From: Ulvibacterium marinum
GTDB lineage: Bacteria; Bacteroidota; Bacteroidia; Flavobacteriales; Flavobacteriaceae
DNA length: 64,000 nucleotides
Direction of reading: 5' to 3'
NCBI RefSeq assembly: GCF_003626755.1
Contig: NZ_RBCJ01000002.1
Span: 682,001 to 746,000, forward strand
The notes beneath the pieces are model-generated. The model searched no databases. It had not been told where the DNA came from and was given only the letters and a program-made list of their open reading frames with translations. The first letter of the stretch is position 1. Every line of letters starts with the position of its first letter. Shown here in pieces: positions 9,429-18,075 of this stretch. The position numbers and the translations under genes were made by a program.

Positions 9429-10010
9429 TTAAGATTTCCTTACAGCAACGATTACTCCTGTAGACCAATTCATCTTGGTTAAACTGAAATCGTCCCTTTT
9501 TTCCAAATAGGAAACCAATCTATCAACATTGTCCTGATGTCCTTCCGGCCAATTGGGCTGGGCGGCCATATCATCTATAACATAAAATCCACCTACTTTT
9601 ACCAAATTGAGAACTTCTTCAATTTCACTATACTTTCCCGGCCAGGCATCGGCAAAAATCAAATCGAACTTTGTGCCAGTATACGTTTTTATCCAATTGG
9701 ATGCGTCTTGGCAAAGGATTTGAATTCTCGGGTCATCCCCAAAATATTCCTCCGCAATAGCAATCAATTCTTGGTCGTTATCCACCGTAATCAAAACGGA
9801 TTCATTATCCATTCCATCTACCATCCATGACAAACTCAGACCGATTCCCGTACCCAGTTCCAAAAAACTTCCTTTAGGCTTACTGGCTATCAAAGTTTTC
9901 AGTAACGAACCAATGTACAAATCAGACGGCATCGTAAAGCCTATTTCAATGCACTTACGTTCTATTTCCGAATGGATTTTTGGCTTATCAAGAATATTGG
10001 TATCGTTCAT
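9429..10010 (-). CDS. Class I SAM-dependent methyltransferase (O-methyltransferase-like)
   Basis: The 193-residue protein carries a SAM-binding Rossmann fold: motif I is FLELGTGIGLSLSWM near residue 56, an acidic strand end VLITVDNDQELI follows, and FDLIFADAWPGKYSEIEEVL resembles motif IV of O-methyltransferases. Later residues (GGFYVIDDM) fit motif V. The substrate is unknown. The gene sits between ilvB and ilvN with spacings of about 46 and 97 bp on the same strand, so it is probably transcribed with the branched-chain genes. Whether it acts in that pathway cannot be inferred. Confidence 0.85.
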   Translation of the reverse strand: MNDTNILDKPKIHSEIERKCIEIGFTMPSDLYIGSLLKTLIASKPKGSFLELGTGIGLSLSWMVDGMDNESVLITVDNDQELIAIAEEYFGDDPRIQILCQDASNWIKTYTGTKFDLIFADAWPGKYSEIEEVLNLVKVGGFYVIDDMAAQPNWPEGHQDNVDRLVSYLEKRDDFSLTKMNWSTGVIVAVRKS

Positions 10011-10056
10011 GATGCAGTTTGGATAGAGCTATCGGTTTGAAAACTTAAAATCCCCA

Positions 10057-11790
10057 TTACTTCAATCGAATATCGGATACCGATGCGCCTGATGGTATCA
10101 TAGGAAACACATTATCTTCCTTTTCCACCCTAACCTCCAAGAAATATGGATTTTTTGAAGCCATCATTTCCTGGACGGCCGCTTTTAAATCCTTACGCTC
10201 CGTAACACGTTTGGCTTCTATGTGATATCCTTCCGCAATCTTTACAAAATCCGGATTGGTCATTACGGTAGAAGCATATCTGCTTTCAAAAAATAACTCC
10301 TGCCATTGCCGAACCATACCCAAATGGTCATTGTTGAGTACTACGATCTTAACAGGAATGTTATGCTGAAAGATGACTCCTAACTCTTGAATCGTCATTT
10401 GATATCCCCCATCACCGATAATGGCTACTACCTCTCTGTCCATGGCACCCATTTTGGCACCTATGGCAGCAGGCAATGCAAAGCCCATAGTTCCTAATCC
10501 ACCTGAGGTAATATTGCTCTTGCTATGCTTAAATTTAGCATATCTGCAAGCCACCATCTGATGTTGGCCTACATCCGTAACCATTACGGCCTCATGTCCT
10601 GAGGCCAAATTGATTTCCTCAATCACCTCTCCCATGGTAAGACCAGGTTTGGTCGGATGTAAATCCTTTTCGATTACCTGAGCGAATTCCTCCTCATATT
10701 TCTTATCAAATTCCTTGTGCCATTTCTCGTGGGAGTTCTCATTGATAAGGGGAAGTATGAGTTCCAAGGTTGTCTTGGCATCTCCAAGTACTGCTACATC
10801 CACAGGGACATTCTTATTGATTTCAGCGGGATCTATCTCAAAATGGATGATCTTTGCTTGTTTGGCATAGGTATCCAAGCTACCCGTTACCCGATCATCA
10901 AACCGCATTCCAATGGCAATGAGAAGGTCGCATTCATTGGTCAATACATTGGGACCATAATTGCCGTGCATTCCAACCATTCCCACATTCAAGGGATGAT
11001 CGGTGGGTATAGCGGATTCGCCCATAATGGTCCATGCAGCAGGAATCCCAGCTTTTTCAATAAATGCCTTTAAGGCTTTCTCGGCCTTTCCCAAGATTAC
11101 ACCTTGACCCCAAACTATATAAGGTTTTTTTGCCCCATTGACCAATTCTGCTGCCGCCTCAATGGCCTTTGTACTTGGTTGGGGTACGGGTTTATAACTG
11201 CGTACTCCCGTGCATTTTTCATACGTAAACTCAAATTCCTCAAATTGGGCATTCTTCGTAATATCGATAAGTACCGGGCCAGGACGACCTGACTTGGCGA
11301 TATAAAATGCCTTGGCCATCACTTCAGGAATCTCCGCGGCCTTTGTAATCTGATGGTTCCATTTAGTGACAGGTGTTGAAATTCCTATGATATCTGTTTC
11401 CTGAAAGGCATCCGATCCCAATAGGTGTCTTGGCACTTGCCCCGTAATACATACTATGGGTGTTGAGTCTATTTGTGCATCGGCCAGGCCGGTAACCAAA
11501 TTTGTCGCTCCCGGACCGGACGTGGCCATAGCCACCCCTACTTTTCCAGTAACCCTAGCATATCCTTGGGCAGCGTGGGTAGCACCCTGTTCATGCCTCG
11601 TTAAAATATGAGTCAACTTGTCCTGAAACTTGTACAACTCATCATAAACGGGCATGATGGCCCCTCCTGGATAACCATAAATCAAATCTACACCTTCGGC
11701 CAACAAACAATGGATAATGGCCTCGGCACCGGTAATCTTTATACCCGTTTTTTTCGCGGATCGGTCCTTTTTTAATTTTACTGTTTCCAT
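10057..11790 (-). CDS. ilvB: Acetolactate synthase large (catalytic) subunit
   Basis: IlvB is the ThDP- and FAD-dependent enzyme that joins two pyruvates, or pyruvate and 2-oxobutyrate. I choose ATG 11790 (577 residues), five bases after the ilvD stop; the longer frame would run back into ilvD. Visible signatures are IYGYPGGAIMPVYDEL, the catalytic glutamate in RHEQGATHAAQGYAR, and the ThDP/Mg motif from AIIGDGGYQMTIQEL to VVLNNDHLGMV. The tight coupling to ilvD suggests translational coupling. Confidence 0.96.
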   Translation of the reverse strand: METVKLKKDRSAKKTGIKITGAEAIIHCLLAEGVDLIYGYPGGAIMPVYDELYKFQDKLTHILTRHEQGATHAAQGYARVTGKVGVAMATSGPGATNLVTGLADAQIDSTPIVCITGQVPRHLLGSDAFQETDIIGISTPVTKWNHQITKAAEIPEVMAKAFYIAKSGRPGPVLIDITKNAQFEEFEFTYEKCTGVRSYKPVPQPSTKAIEAAAELVNGAKKPYIVWGQGVILGKAEKALKAFIEKAGIPAAWTIMGESAIPTDHPLNVGMVGMHGNYGPNVLTNECDLLIAIGMRFDDRVTGSLDTYAKQAKIIHFEIDPAEINKNVPVDVAVLGDAKTTLELILPLINENSHEKWHKEFDKKYEEEFAQVIEKDLHPTKPGLTMGEVIEEINLASGHEAVMVTDVGQHQMVACRYAKFKHSKSNITSGGLGTMGFALPAAIGAKMGAMDREVVAIIGDGGYQMTIQELGVIFQHNIPVKIVVLNNDHLGMVRQWQELFFESRYASTVMTNPDFVKIAEGYHIEAKRVTERKDLKAAVQEMMASKNPYFLEVRVEKEDNVFPMIPSGASVSDIRLK

Positions 11791-11794
11791 ACAA

Positions 11795-13471
11795 CTATAT
11801 CTCATCGGTAACACAGCCCTGGGAGGCGGATGATACCGTTTTTGCATATTTATATAAACTACCTCTTTTTACTTTTAGTTCGGGTTGCTTCCAATGGGCA
11901 CGTCTTTGCTGCAGTTCTTCATCGGATAGGTCTACTGAAATTATGTTCTTCTCGGCATCTATAGTCACCATATCGCCATCTTTCAACAAGGCTATGTTTC
12001 CACCCTCCTGTGCCTCAGGGGAAACATGGCCCACCACAAATCCGTGGGTTCCTCCGGAAAAACGCCCATCGGTAATCAAAGCCACTTCTTTTCCTAATCC
12101 CGATCCCATAATGGCGGCGGTCGGCTTTAGCATTTCCGGCATTCCAGGACCCCCTTTTGGACCTTCGTACCGAATAACAACAACATCGCCCTTTGTAACG
12201 CGACCAGCACCTATACCGGCATTGGCATCGAACTCGCTTTCAAAAACTCTGGCCGGACCCGTAAAGTGCAATCCCTCCTTGCCCGTTATCTTGGCCACGG
12301 CACCGTCCTTCGCCAGGTTTCCATATAAAATCCTTAAATGCCCCGTTTCCTTTATAGGACTATCCAAAGGTTTTACGATTTGCTGCCCTTCTGTTAAGCT
12401 AGGGACATTGGCCAAGTTTTCGGCCACAGTTTTTCCGGTTATGGTCATACAATCGCCATGTAACATTCCATTTTCCAACATAAACTTCATAACCGCCGGG
12501 GTCCCTCCTACACGATGTACGTCTTCCATAAGATAGCGCCCACTGGGTTTTAAATCGGCCAAAAAAGGTGTACTGTCACTGATGCGTTGAAAATCTTCTA
12601 GGGTGAAATCTACATTGGCCGCCTTTGCAATTGCCAGAAAATGCAAAACCGCATTTGTAGAACCTCCCAGCACAGTAACCAAACGAATGGCATTTTCGAA
12701 AGATTTTTTAGTGATGATATCACTAGGTTTAATATCATTTTCTAATAGGTTCTGTATAGCTCTACCCGATTCAAAACTGTCCTTTTTCTTCATATCTCCC
12801 GTGGCAGGGTTCGATGAGTTGTAAGGCATAGCCATACCCAAAGCTTCAATTCCCGATGCCATGGTATTGGCAGTATACATGCCACCGCAAGCACCGGCTC
12901 CTGGACAGGCATTTTGGATTACTCCTTTATAATCTTCTTCATTTACCGTGCCCGCCACTTTTTCGCCCCATGCCTCAAAGGCGGATACAATGTCCAGCTT
13001 TTTATCTTTAAAACAACCGGATGCAATGGTACCCCCATAAACCAATACGGAAGGTCTATTTAACCTGATCATGGCCATAAGTGCTCCGGGCATATTCTTG
13101 TCACAACCCACAACAGTAACCAACCCATCATAGTTCATGGCCTGTACCACGGTTTCCATCGAATCTGCTATGATATCCCTTGAGGGTAGGGAATATCGCA
13201 TGCCGGAAGTACCCATTGAGATTCCATCACTTACACCAATGGTATTGAAGATAAGGCCTATTGAACCGCCTTCCTGAATACCTTCCTTGGCGTCCTGTGC
13301 CAAATCGTTAAGATGCATATTGCATGGATTGCCCTCATATCCCGTACTTGCTACCCCGATAAATGGTTTCTTTAAATCTTCCTCGGTAAGCCCAATGGCA
13401 TAGAGCATAGCCTGTGCTCCTGGTTGGGTATCATTTTGAGTAATGGTCTTACTGTATTTATTTAATTCCAT
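11795..13471 (-). CDS. ilvD: Dihydroxy-acid dehydratase
   Basis: IlvD dehydrates dihydroxy acids to the 2-keto acids of valine and isoleucine, using an iron-sulfur cluster. The 558-residue length is standard. The cluster ligands are visible as Cys in [14 protein letters not shown] and in [19 protein letters not shown]; the C-terminal part has [22 protein letters not shown]. It is the first structural gene of the operon. Its start lies 217 bp beyond a strong leader hairpin (see the attenuator entry), so its expression is probably controlled by transcription attenuation. Confidence 0.97.
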   Translation of the reverse strand: MELNKYSKTITQNDTQPGAQAMLYAIGLTEEDLKKPFIGVASTGYEGNPCNMHLNDLAQDAKEGIQEGGSIGLIFNTIGVSDGISMGTSGMRYSLPSRDIIADSMETVVQAMNYDGLVTVVGCDKNMPGALMAMIRLNRPSVLVYGGTIASGCFKDKKLDIVSAFEAWGEKVAGTVNEEDYKGVIQNACPGAGACGGMYTANTMASGIEALGMAMPYNSSNPATGDMKKKDSFESGRAIQNLLENDIKPSDIITKKSFENAIRLVTVLGGSTNAVLHFLAIAKAANVDFTLEDFQRISDSTPFLADLKPSGRYLMEDVHRVGGTPAVMKFMLENGMLHGDCMTITGKTVAENLANVPSLTEGQQIVKPLDSPIKETGHLRILYGNLAKDGAVAKITGKEGLHFTGPARVFESEFDANAGIGAGRVTKGDVVVIRYEGPKGGPGMPEMLKPTAAIMGSGLGKEVALITDGRFSGGTHGFVVGHVSPEAQEGGNIALLKDGDMVTIDAEKNIISVDLSDEELQQRRAHWKQPELKVKRGSLYKYAKTVSSASQGCVTDEI

Positions 13472-13680
13472 TGGACTATTGCGATTTATTCGGTTTGGTA
13501 TTTTTTGACAATCAAAGATAAATCTTTCCTCTGCCGTATTTTTTTAACAAAAAAGAATGATCTAAATCCAATTGCTATAATATTAATTTATAACACTAAT
13601 AATCAGATGAATAGCTGCTTAATCTATATCATATTCAATAGAAAGAATACGGTTTGCCATCCACAACTAAAAGTTCCTAA

Positions 13681-13723
13681 TCAAAGAAAAAGCCTGTATC
13701 AAATTATATTCGATACAGGCTTT
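13681..13723 (-). promoter_or_regulatory. Transcription attenuator hairpin in the ilv leader
   Basis: On the minus strand AAAGCCTGTATC (13723-13712) pairs perfectly with GATACAGGCTTT (13700-13689), followed by TTTTCTTT: a textbook intrinsic terminator. It lies 23 bp after a short Val/Leu-rich leader ORF and 217 bp before ilvD on the same strand, so it should cut off ilv transcription prematurely. The leader RNA also holds GATACGG just past the leader stop, which can pair with CCTGTATC of the 5' arm with one bulge; that gives a candidate antiterminator. It may also stop readthrough from the upstream pxp genes. Confidence 0.8.
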
Positions 13724-13746
13724 CCATTAAACAATGTAAATCCGTA

Positions 13747-13803
13747 TCATCCACCTAAGCAGACGACAAGTAGTACGTTGTTTATATTAGGATTTTTATC
13801 CAT
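13747..13803 (-). CDS. ilvL: ilv operon leader peptide
   Basis: This 18-codon ORF encodes MDKNPNINNVLLVVCLGG and ends in TGA. It holds one Ile, three Val and three Leu, concentrated in the run VLLVVCL, as expected for a peptide whose translation senses charged branched-chain tRNAs. It lies just downstream of a good promoter match and just upstream of the terminator hairpin preceding ilvD. The predicted transcription start is close to the ATG, so it may be leaderless or have a very short 5' end. Ribosome stalling in the VLLVV run would favour the antiterminator. The identification is inferred from position and composition. Confidence 0.75.
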   Translation of the reverse strand: MDKNPNINNVLLVVCLGG

Positions 13804-13807
13804 GCCT

Positions 13808-13839
13808 CAATATTACATAAAAAATAGATTGTGACAAAA
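13808..13839 (-). promoter_or_regulatory. Candidate ilv operon promoter (Bacteroidota type)
   Basis: On the minus strand TTTTG (13839-13835) is followed after exactly 19 bases by TAATATTG (13815-13808), matching the TTTG-N19-TAnnTTTG consensus of Bacteroidota at all but one position of the -7 box. The predicted start is within a few bases of the leader-peptide ATG. Confidence 0.65.
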
Positions 13840-13875
13840 CTTGCCTTTAGTTTTCTAGAATAGGAAACAAAACTT

Positions 13876-14715
13876 TTAAACTAATCTAAATGAGATAATG
13901 TCGCCAAATTTCTTTTGGGCCAAAATGGAAATGGCCTTGTCGGAAAGTTGAAATATTCTAGGGTATCCCCCCGTGGTCTGGCCATCTTTCATCAATATCA
14001 TAATCTTGCCGGACGGAGTAAGCTGAACCGTTCCAGGTAAGGTCGCTGACGTTAACATACTAACCTTATGTCCTACAATATGTTCCACTAGCTGATAGGC
14101 CATACGATCATTTTCGTTGGCAATAGTAAAATTTTGAAAAAACAAGACTTCCAATCGCCTATCGTCCAAAAGTCCATACTCAGGGCCCTTGGAAACAGTT
14201 AGCACCTTGCTATCTAAAAAGGAATCAACCTTTAATTCATCGATCTTAGGAGAAAACACTTCACAGCTTTCGTAAGCAATGGTCTGGTTATCCTCCAAAT
14301 GGCTCCTAGGGGTTACTGGTGCATACATAGAACGACTTCCTAATATTACATCCGTCTTAAAACCATTTTTTATGGCCAGATAACTTCGGAAGCCCTTTTC
14401 CAATTTACCAAAGGACAAGATGTCGCCAGGAGAAACTTTATATACTTTAAAGTTTTCAATATAATCATTATTCAAGGCAACGGAATGTTTCGCACCACCG
14501 ATACATATAAAAGTAGGGTTATCAAATTCCAAGATAGGGCCGGTCATTGTAATTTCCATTACGGCGGAATCAATAGTGTTCTCCAAAAGCTGGTTGACCT
14601 TATGGGCGGAAGCTGTATCCATAAAACCGGCAACGGGCACCCCCTTGTTCAAGTATCCAAATCGACCCGCATCTTGAATTGTGGTAAACAAACCGGATTT
14701 TAATACCTTAAGCAT
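13876..14715 (-). CDS. pxpC: 5-oxoprolinase subunit C (biotin-dependent carboxyltransferase-like family)
   Basis: PxpC, the KipA homologue, joins PxpA and PxpB in ATP-dependent opening of 5-oxoproline to glutamate in the cytoplasm. Family motifs are FTTIQDAGRFGYLNKGVPVAGFMD near residues 10-33, GPILEFDNPTFICIGGA, and the C-terminal KIMILMKDGQTTGGYPRI. I use ATG 14715 (279 residues), which overlaps the pxpB stop by 8 bp and indicates translational coupling. It is the last gene of a four-gene operon, and its 3' end lies about 36 bp from the ilv promoter on the same strand. Confidence 0.93.
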   Translation of the reverse strand: MLKVLKSGLFTTIQDAGRFGYLNKGVPVAGFMDTASAHKVNQLLENTIDSAVMEITMTGPILEFDNPTFICIGGAKHSVALNNDYIENFKVYKVSPGDILSFGKLEKGFRSYLAIKNGFKTDVILGSRSMYAPVTPRSHLEDNQTIAYESCEVFSPKIDELKVDSFLDSKVLTVSKGPEYGLLDDRRLEVLFFQNFTIANENDRMAYQLVEHIVGHKVSMLTSATLPGTVQLTPSGKIMILMKDGQTTGGYPRIFQLSDKAISILAQKKFGDIISFRLV

Positions 14716-15445
14716 TCCACATGGTTTTTTCCAATTTATAAATGCCCACTTCAGCCTCAATTTTGTGCAAATCGTATTCCGCCCTGGTAATGGAGTAAAA
14801 CTGTACCTTATCCCCTACGCTGACAAAGCACGGGTCTTCCTTTTTAGGGTCGAACATTGGCACGGAACAACTTCCAATTATGTTCCAACCCCCTGGGGAC
14901 TCCTGCGGATAAATTCCCGTTTGTTTCCCGGCTAGACCAACCGAACCTTTCCTTACCCTTAATCGAGGTTCTGCCCTTCTGGGCAGCTCCAAAGACGGGG
15001 GCAATCCACCTAAATACATAAATCCGGGCAAAAACCCTATTCCATATACCGTGTAGATATGATTTGTGTGCAGGTTTACGACTTCCTCTACGCTCTTTTC
15101 CAATCTTTCAGAAACACTTTTTAAATCTATGCCCAATTCCAAATCATAACAGACAGGTAGTCTCCAAATAAACCTTTGAGGCAAGGAAGCTTCTTCCAAT
15201 TGAGTGTACCAGGCCTTTAGTTGTTCACTAAATTCCGTAAAGTTAATCGGTGCTTTTCTGTAAATTAGGGTCAACGAGTTGTACGCCGGTATCATCTCCC
15301 AGTCGTCTTCGCCAAGATGGTTTGTTCTAAGGTAGTTTTCAAATTGTAGGATATTTTCCAGTACGGCCTCGTTCACTTCATTGGGCCATTCGATTAATAG
15401 GGCATGTACGCCAAAAGGTCGTATGGAGATTGAGTAGTGGGTCAC
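14708..15445 (-). CDS. pxpB: 5-oxoprolinase subunit B
   Basis: PxpB (KipI homologue) is part of the PxpABC 5-oxoprolinase. The start is a GTG whose bases overlap the pxpA stop as GTGA, giving 245 residues starting THYSISIRPFGVHALLIEW after the initiator. The longer upstream frame overlaps pxpA and lacks conservation. Typical motifs are IYTVYGIGFLPGFMYLGG and RKGSVGLAGKQTGIYPQESPGGW. KipI in Bacillus inhibits a sporulation kinase, but that role is not expected here. Confidence 0.93.
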   Translation of the reverse strand: MTHYSISIRPFGVHALLIEWPNEVNEAVLENILQFENYLRTNHLGEDDWEMIPAYNSLTLIYRKAPINFTEFSEQLKAWYTQLEEASLPQRFIWRLPVCYDLELGIDLKSVSERLEKSVEEVVNLHTNHIYTVYGIGFLPGFMYLGGLPPSLELPRRAEPRLRVRKGSVGLAGKQTGIYPQESPGGWNIIGSCSVPMFDPKKEDPCFVSVGDKVQFYSITRAEYDLHKIEAEVGIYKLEKTMWNA

Positions 15446-16179
15446 TTTTTTAGTTGGATATTCTGGTTTGGTAATTCCTCGGAAAGATACGATACTATTT
15501 GTAAAGCAAAAGGGTTGTCGCCATGAATACATACGGTATCTGCCAAAATATTGACCGAATTTCCATTAGCGGTTTTTACTTTTTTGTTCTTTACAACTGA
15601 AATCACTTGTTGCAGTACCTCTTTGGGATCTTTGATAACGGCTCTGGGTGAATCTCGGGAAACCAAACTTAAGTCTTTATGGTATCTCCGATCTCCAAAA
15701 GCTTCATACATTACTGAAAACCCTTGATTTATAGCTTCTTTGGCCATGACTGAAGCATAGGGCACATATATGGGTGTTTTAGATTTGTATATTTCCAATG
15801 ATGCCAACACGGTTTGGGCCAGGTTGCTATTCTTTGCCACATCATTATATAGTGCACCATGTAGCTTTACATGGTGTAAATCCAATTTTTCCATTTTTAA
15901 GATAGCCGTCAAACTTTTTATCTGTTCTTGGATACTTTCAATCAATAGATTATTAGAAATATCCATAGAAATCCTTCCAAAATTCTTTTTATCCGGATAA
16001 GAAGGATGCGCTCCGATTTTCACTTCAAACTGCCTAGCCAACCGGACGATTTCTGCCATAGTTTGCCTATTTCCCGCATGTCCGCCACAGGCAATATTGC
16101 AAGAGGAGATAAAAGGGAACAATTCTTCCTCGTTTCCCATGCTCTCTCCAACATCACAATTAATATCAATTTTATCCAT
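15442..16179 (-). CDS. pxpA: 5-oxoprolinase subunit A (LamB/YcsF family)
   Basis: PxpA is the YcsF-family subunit of the ATP-dependent 5-oxoprolinase, which salvages the spontaneous glutamine/glutamate by-product 5-oxoproline. The 245-residue protein has the signature INCDVGESMG at the start, SCNIACGGHAGN near residue 27, IGAHPSYPDKKNFGR, and VKLHGALYN. It begins one base after the stop of the NRAMP-like transporter gene and overlaps pxpB by four bases, so all four genes are one operon. Confidence 0.95.
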   Translation of the reverse strand: MDKIDINCDVGESMGNEEELFPFISSCNIACGGHAGNRQTMAEIVRLARQFEVKIGAHPSYPDKKNFGRISMDISNNLLIESIQEQIKSLTAILKMEKLDLHHVKLHGALYNDVAKNSNLAQTVLASLEIYKSKTPIYVPYASVMAKEAINQGFSVMYEAFGDRRYHKDLSLVSRDSPRAVIKDPKEVLQQVISVVKNKKVKTANGNSVNILADTVCIHGDNPFALQIVSYLSEELPNQNIQLKK

Positions 16180-17373
16180 CTAAAAAATATCAAAGACTTT
16201 TAAAATGCTTTTCACTCCTAGAAGAATTGCGAGGAAAATGATGAATACTCCTAAAACGTTCTGTAGTGTTTTGTTCCGGTACCTTCCCATTAGGGCGGAC
16301 CTGTTCACCGCCCATAACAGGAAAACAGCTGTAAACGGCAATAAAATACCATTGGCTATCTGTGCGAACTTAATGATTTCAATAGGTCTTATGCCAAAAG
16401 ACATGAACAATACGCCCAGAATCAAAATGATCACCCAAACCGATCTGAATCTATAATCCTTCATTCCGGCCTTCCATCCAAAACAACTATCCGCCACATA
16501 AGCAGCTGCCAAAGGAGCAGTCATAGCAGAAGTAATCCCGGCGGCGAATAATCCAACACCCATGCAATACCGCGCTGCATTCCCATACAGGGGCTCCAGA
16601 CCTTTGGCCAGATCTAAGACCCCGGAAACCGACTTTTCAGGGATAGCCGCAGCGCCAATAATTATAGCCATGGATACAAGTCCACCCAGTACTAGGGAAA
16701 AAAAAGTATCCCACCGGGCCCATTTTAGATCTTCCTTTGTTTTCCATTTTTCACCGACCAAGGAAGCATGAAGAAAAAGATTGTAGGGTACCACGGTAGT
16801 TCCCACAAGCGCAACAACGGTAAGAATACTATCTTGGGGCAAAGCGGGAATAAAGATTCCCTGCAATATCGCTTTGAAATCGGGCTTGGTAATCAAAGTA
16901 GTAATCAGGAAGGAAAAGCTCATGATAAGAACCAATGAAACAAATACTTTCTCCAAAGCCTTGTAATTACCCAGATACAATAAAAGGAATACGAACAACC
17001 CAACAATGAAAGGATAATATTCCATGTCTTTGGAGCCAAAAATGGCTTCAAGCCCTAAAGCGCCACCACCTATATTACCCCCTTCGTATGCTGCATTGCC
17101 CACAACTATGGCCATAAGTATAATCCCGATAATCAAATTCCGCAAAAAGGGAGACTTGATCTGTGAGCGTATCACTTCAGCAAGGCCCTTTTGGGTTATG
17201 ATTCCAAGGCGCGCGGACATTTCCTGTAGGATTATAGTAGCTATAATGGATAACACCATAGCCCATAGCAAGGCATAGCCAAATTCCACTCCGGCCAAAG
17301 TACTCGCTGTAATTGTGCCTGGCCCTATAAAAGCCGCCGCAATCAAAACCCCGGGACCTACTTTTTTAAACAT
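16180..17373 (-). CDS. NRAMP-family transporter lacking metal ligands (YcsG-like)
   Basis: This 397-residue membrane protein has about 11 hydrophobic helices of the NRAMP/LeuT fold. In true metal-transporting NRAMPs helix 1 holds DPGN and helix 6 an MPH motif that bind the metal. Here the aligned segments read FIGPGTITAS and TVVPYNLFLHAS, so the Asp, Asn, Met and His are replaced. The gene heads the pxpABC operon, directly abutting pxpA; Bacillus subtilis has a comparable ycsG next to ycsF-kipIA. The simplest inference is uptake of 5-oxoproline or a related small molecule rather than divalent metal. Substrate is unproven. Confidence 0.85.
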   Translation of the reverse strand: MFKKVGPGVLIAAAFIGPGTITASTLAGVEFGYALLWAMVLSIIATIILQEMSARLGIITQKGLAEVIRSQIKSPFLRNLIIGIILMAIVVGNAAYEGGNIGGGALGLEAIFGSKDMEYYPFIVGLFVFLLLYLGNYKALEKVFVSLVLIMSFSFLITTLITKPDFKAILQGIFIPALPQDSILTVVALVGTTVVPYNLFLHASLVGEKWKTKEDLKWARWDTFFSLVLGGLVSMAIIIGAAAIPEKSVSGVLDLAKGLEPLYGNAARYCMGVGLFAAGITSAMTAPLAAAYVADSCFGWKAGMKDYRFRSVWVIILILGVLFMSFGIRPIEIIKFAQIANGILLPFTAVFLLWAVNRSALMGRYRNKTLQNVLGVFIIFLAILLGVKSILKVFDIF

Positions 17374-17615
17374 ATTTCAGCAATACCATGGTTTTATAAA
17401 TATAAGGGGTAATGGTTTAACCCAATTGAGACAAAGGAAAGAATTTCACAACAGTTTTAACATTTTTTAATGCCGTTCATCTAAAAAAACGCAGTTCGTC
17501 TAAAAACGAGGTGTCATACATCGATGTTATATACTATTCCCAAAAATAGGCGGTTATTAATATCACAAATCGAATTGTTCCGATTGTTATCGGTACAGAA
17601 AATTGACCTACTTAA

Positions 17616-18059
17616 ATGACATGTTTAGAATGTAATAAGGATCTGGGCTATCTGGACCACAGAAATTCCATGGAGTCTTTAGGCGTGGAACTGTGCTCCC
17701 AGCACAAGGCTCGTATGGAAGATCTGATGAAAAAGAAAGGAACACCATTGGAGGCCATTCAACTGTATTATGGCCTTAAGAAAGCAGGTGTTGCAGCTAT
17801 GTTGGAATGGTGGGACGGTAAAAAATCAATAGATATTGCCATTTCAAGGGTCAAGTTGAATATTGAGATAGATGCGGAATACCACATGATGACCCATGAA
17901 CAGGCCATAAATGATCTGGAAGAAACCATGCACTCCTTTAGAAACGGTTTTACCACAATCCGTATACCTCATGTCCTGGTCCGACATTATTTGAAAGAGA
18001 CCGTAAACAACATCATTGGAATTATGGAGGGTTTAAAAGCAAATGTTAAAGTAATATAA
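17616..18059 (+). CDS. DUF559/Vsr-like putative endonuclease with N-terminal zinc-ribbon-like motif
   Basis: The 147-residue protein starts with CLEC near residue 3 and a second Cys/His pair CSQH near residue 27, which could form a small zinc site. The C-terminal half, from IDIAISRVKLNIEIDAEYH through HEQAINDLEETMHSFRNGF to TTIRIPHVLV, resembles the PD-(D/E)xK fold of DUF559 and very-short-patch-repair nucleases. Substrate and role are unknown. It is divergent from the NRAMP gene and followed after 16 bp by a membrane protein gene, probably in one unit. Confidence 0.7.
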   Translation: MTCLECNKDLGYLDHRNSMESLGVELCSQHKARMEDLMKKKGTPLEAIQLYYGLKKAGVAAMLEWWDGKKSIDIAISRVKLNIEIDAEYHMMTHEQAINDLEETMHSFRNGFTTIRIPHVLVRHYLKETVNNIIGIMEGLKANVKVI

Positions 18060-18075
18060 TTTAAAGCCAAATTTC

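Noticed and set aside
11943-12536. 197-codon plus-strand ORF opposite ilvD
   Set aside because: It lies entirely antisense to a well-conserved gene and its composition is that of a shadow frame.
13505-13834. 109-codon plus-strand ORF in the ilv leader region
   Set aside because: It overlaps the attenuator on the other strand, and its product has no domain or signal pattern.
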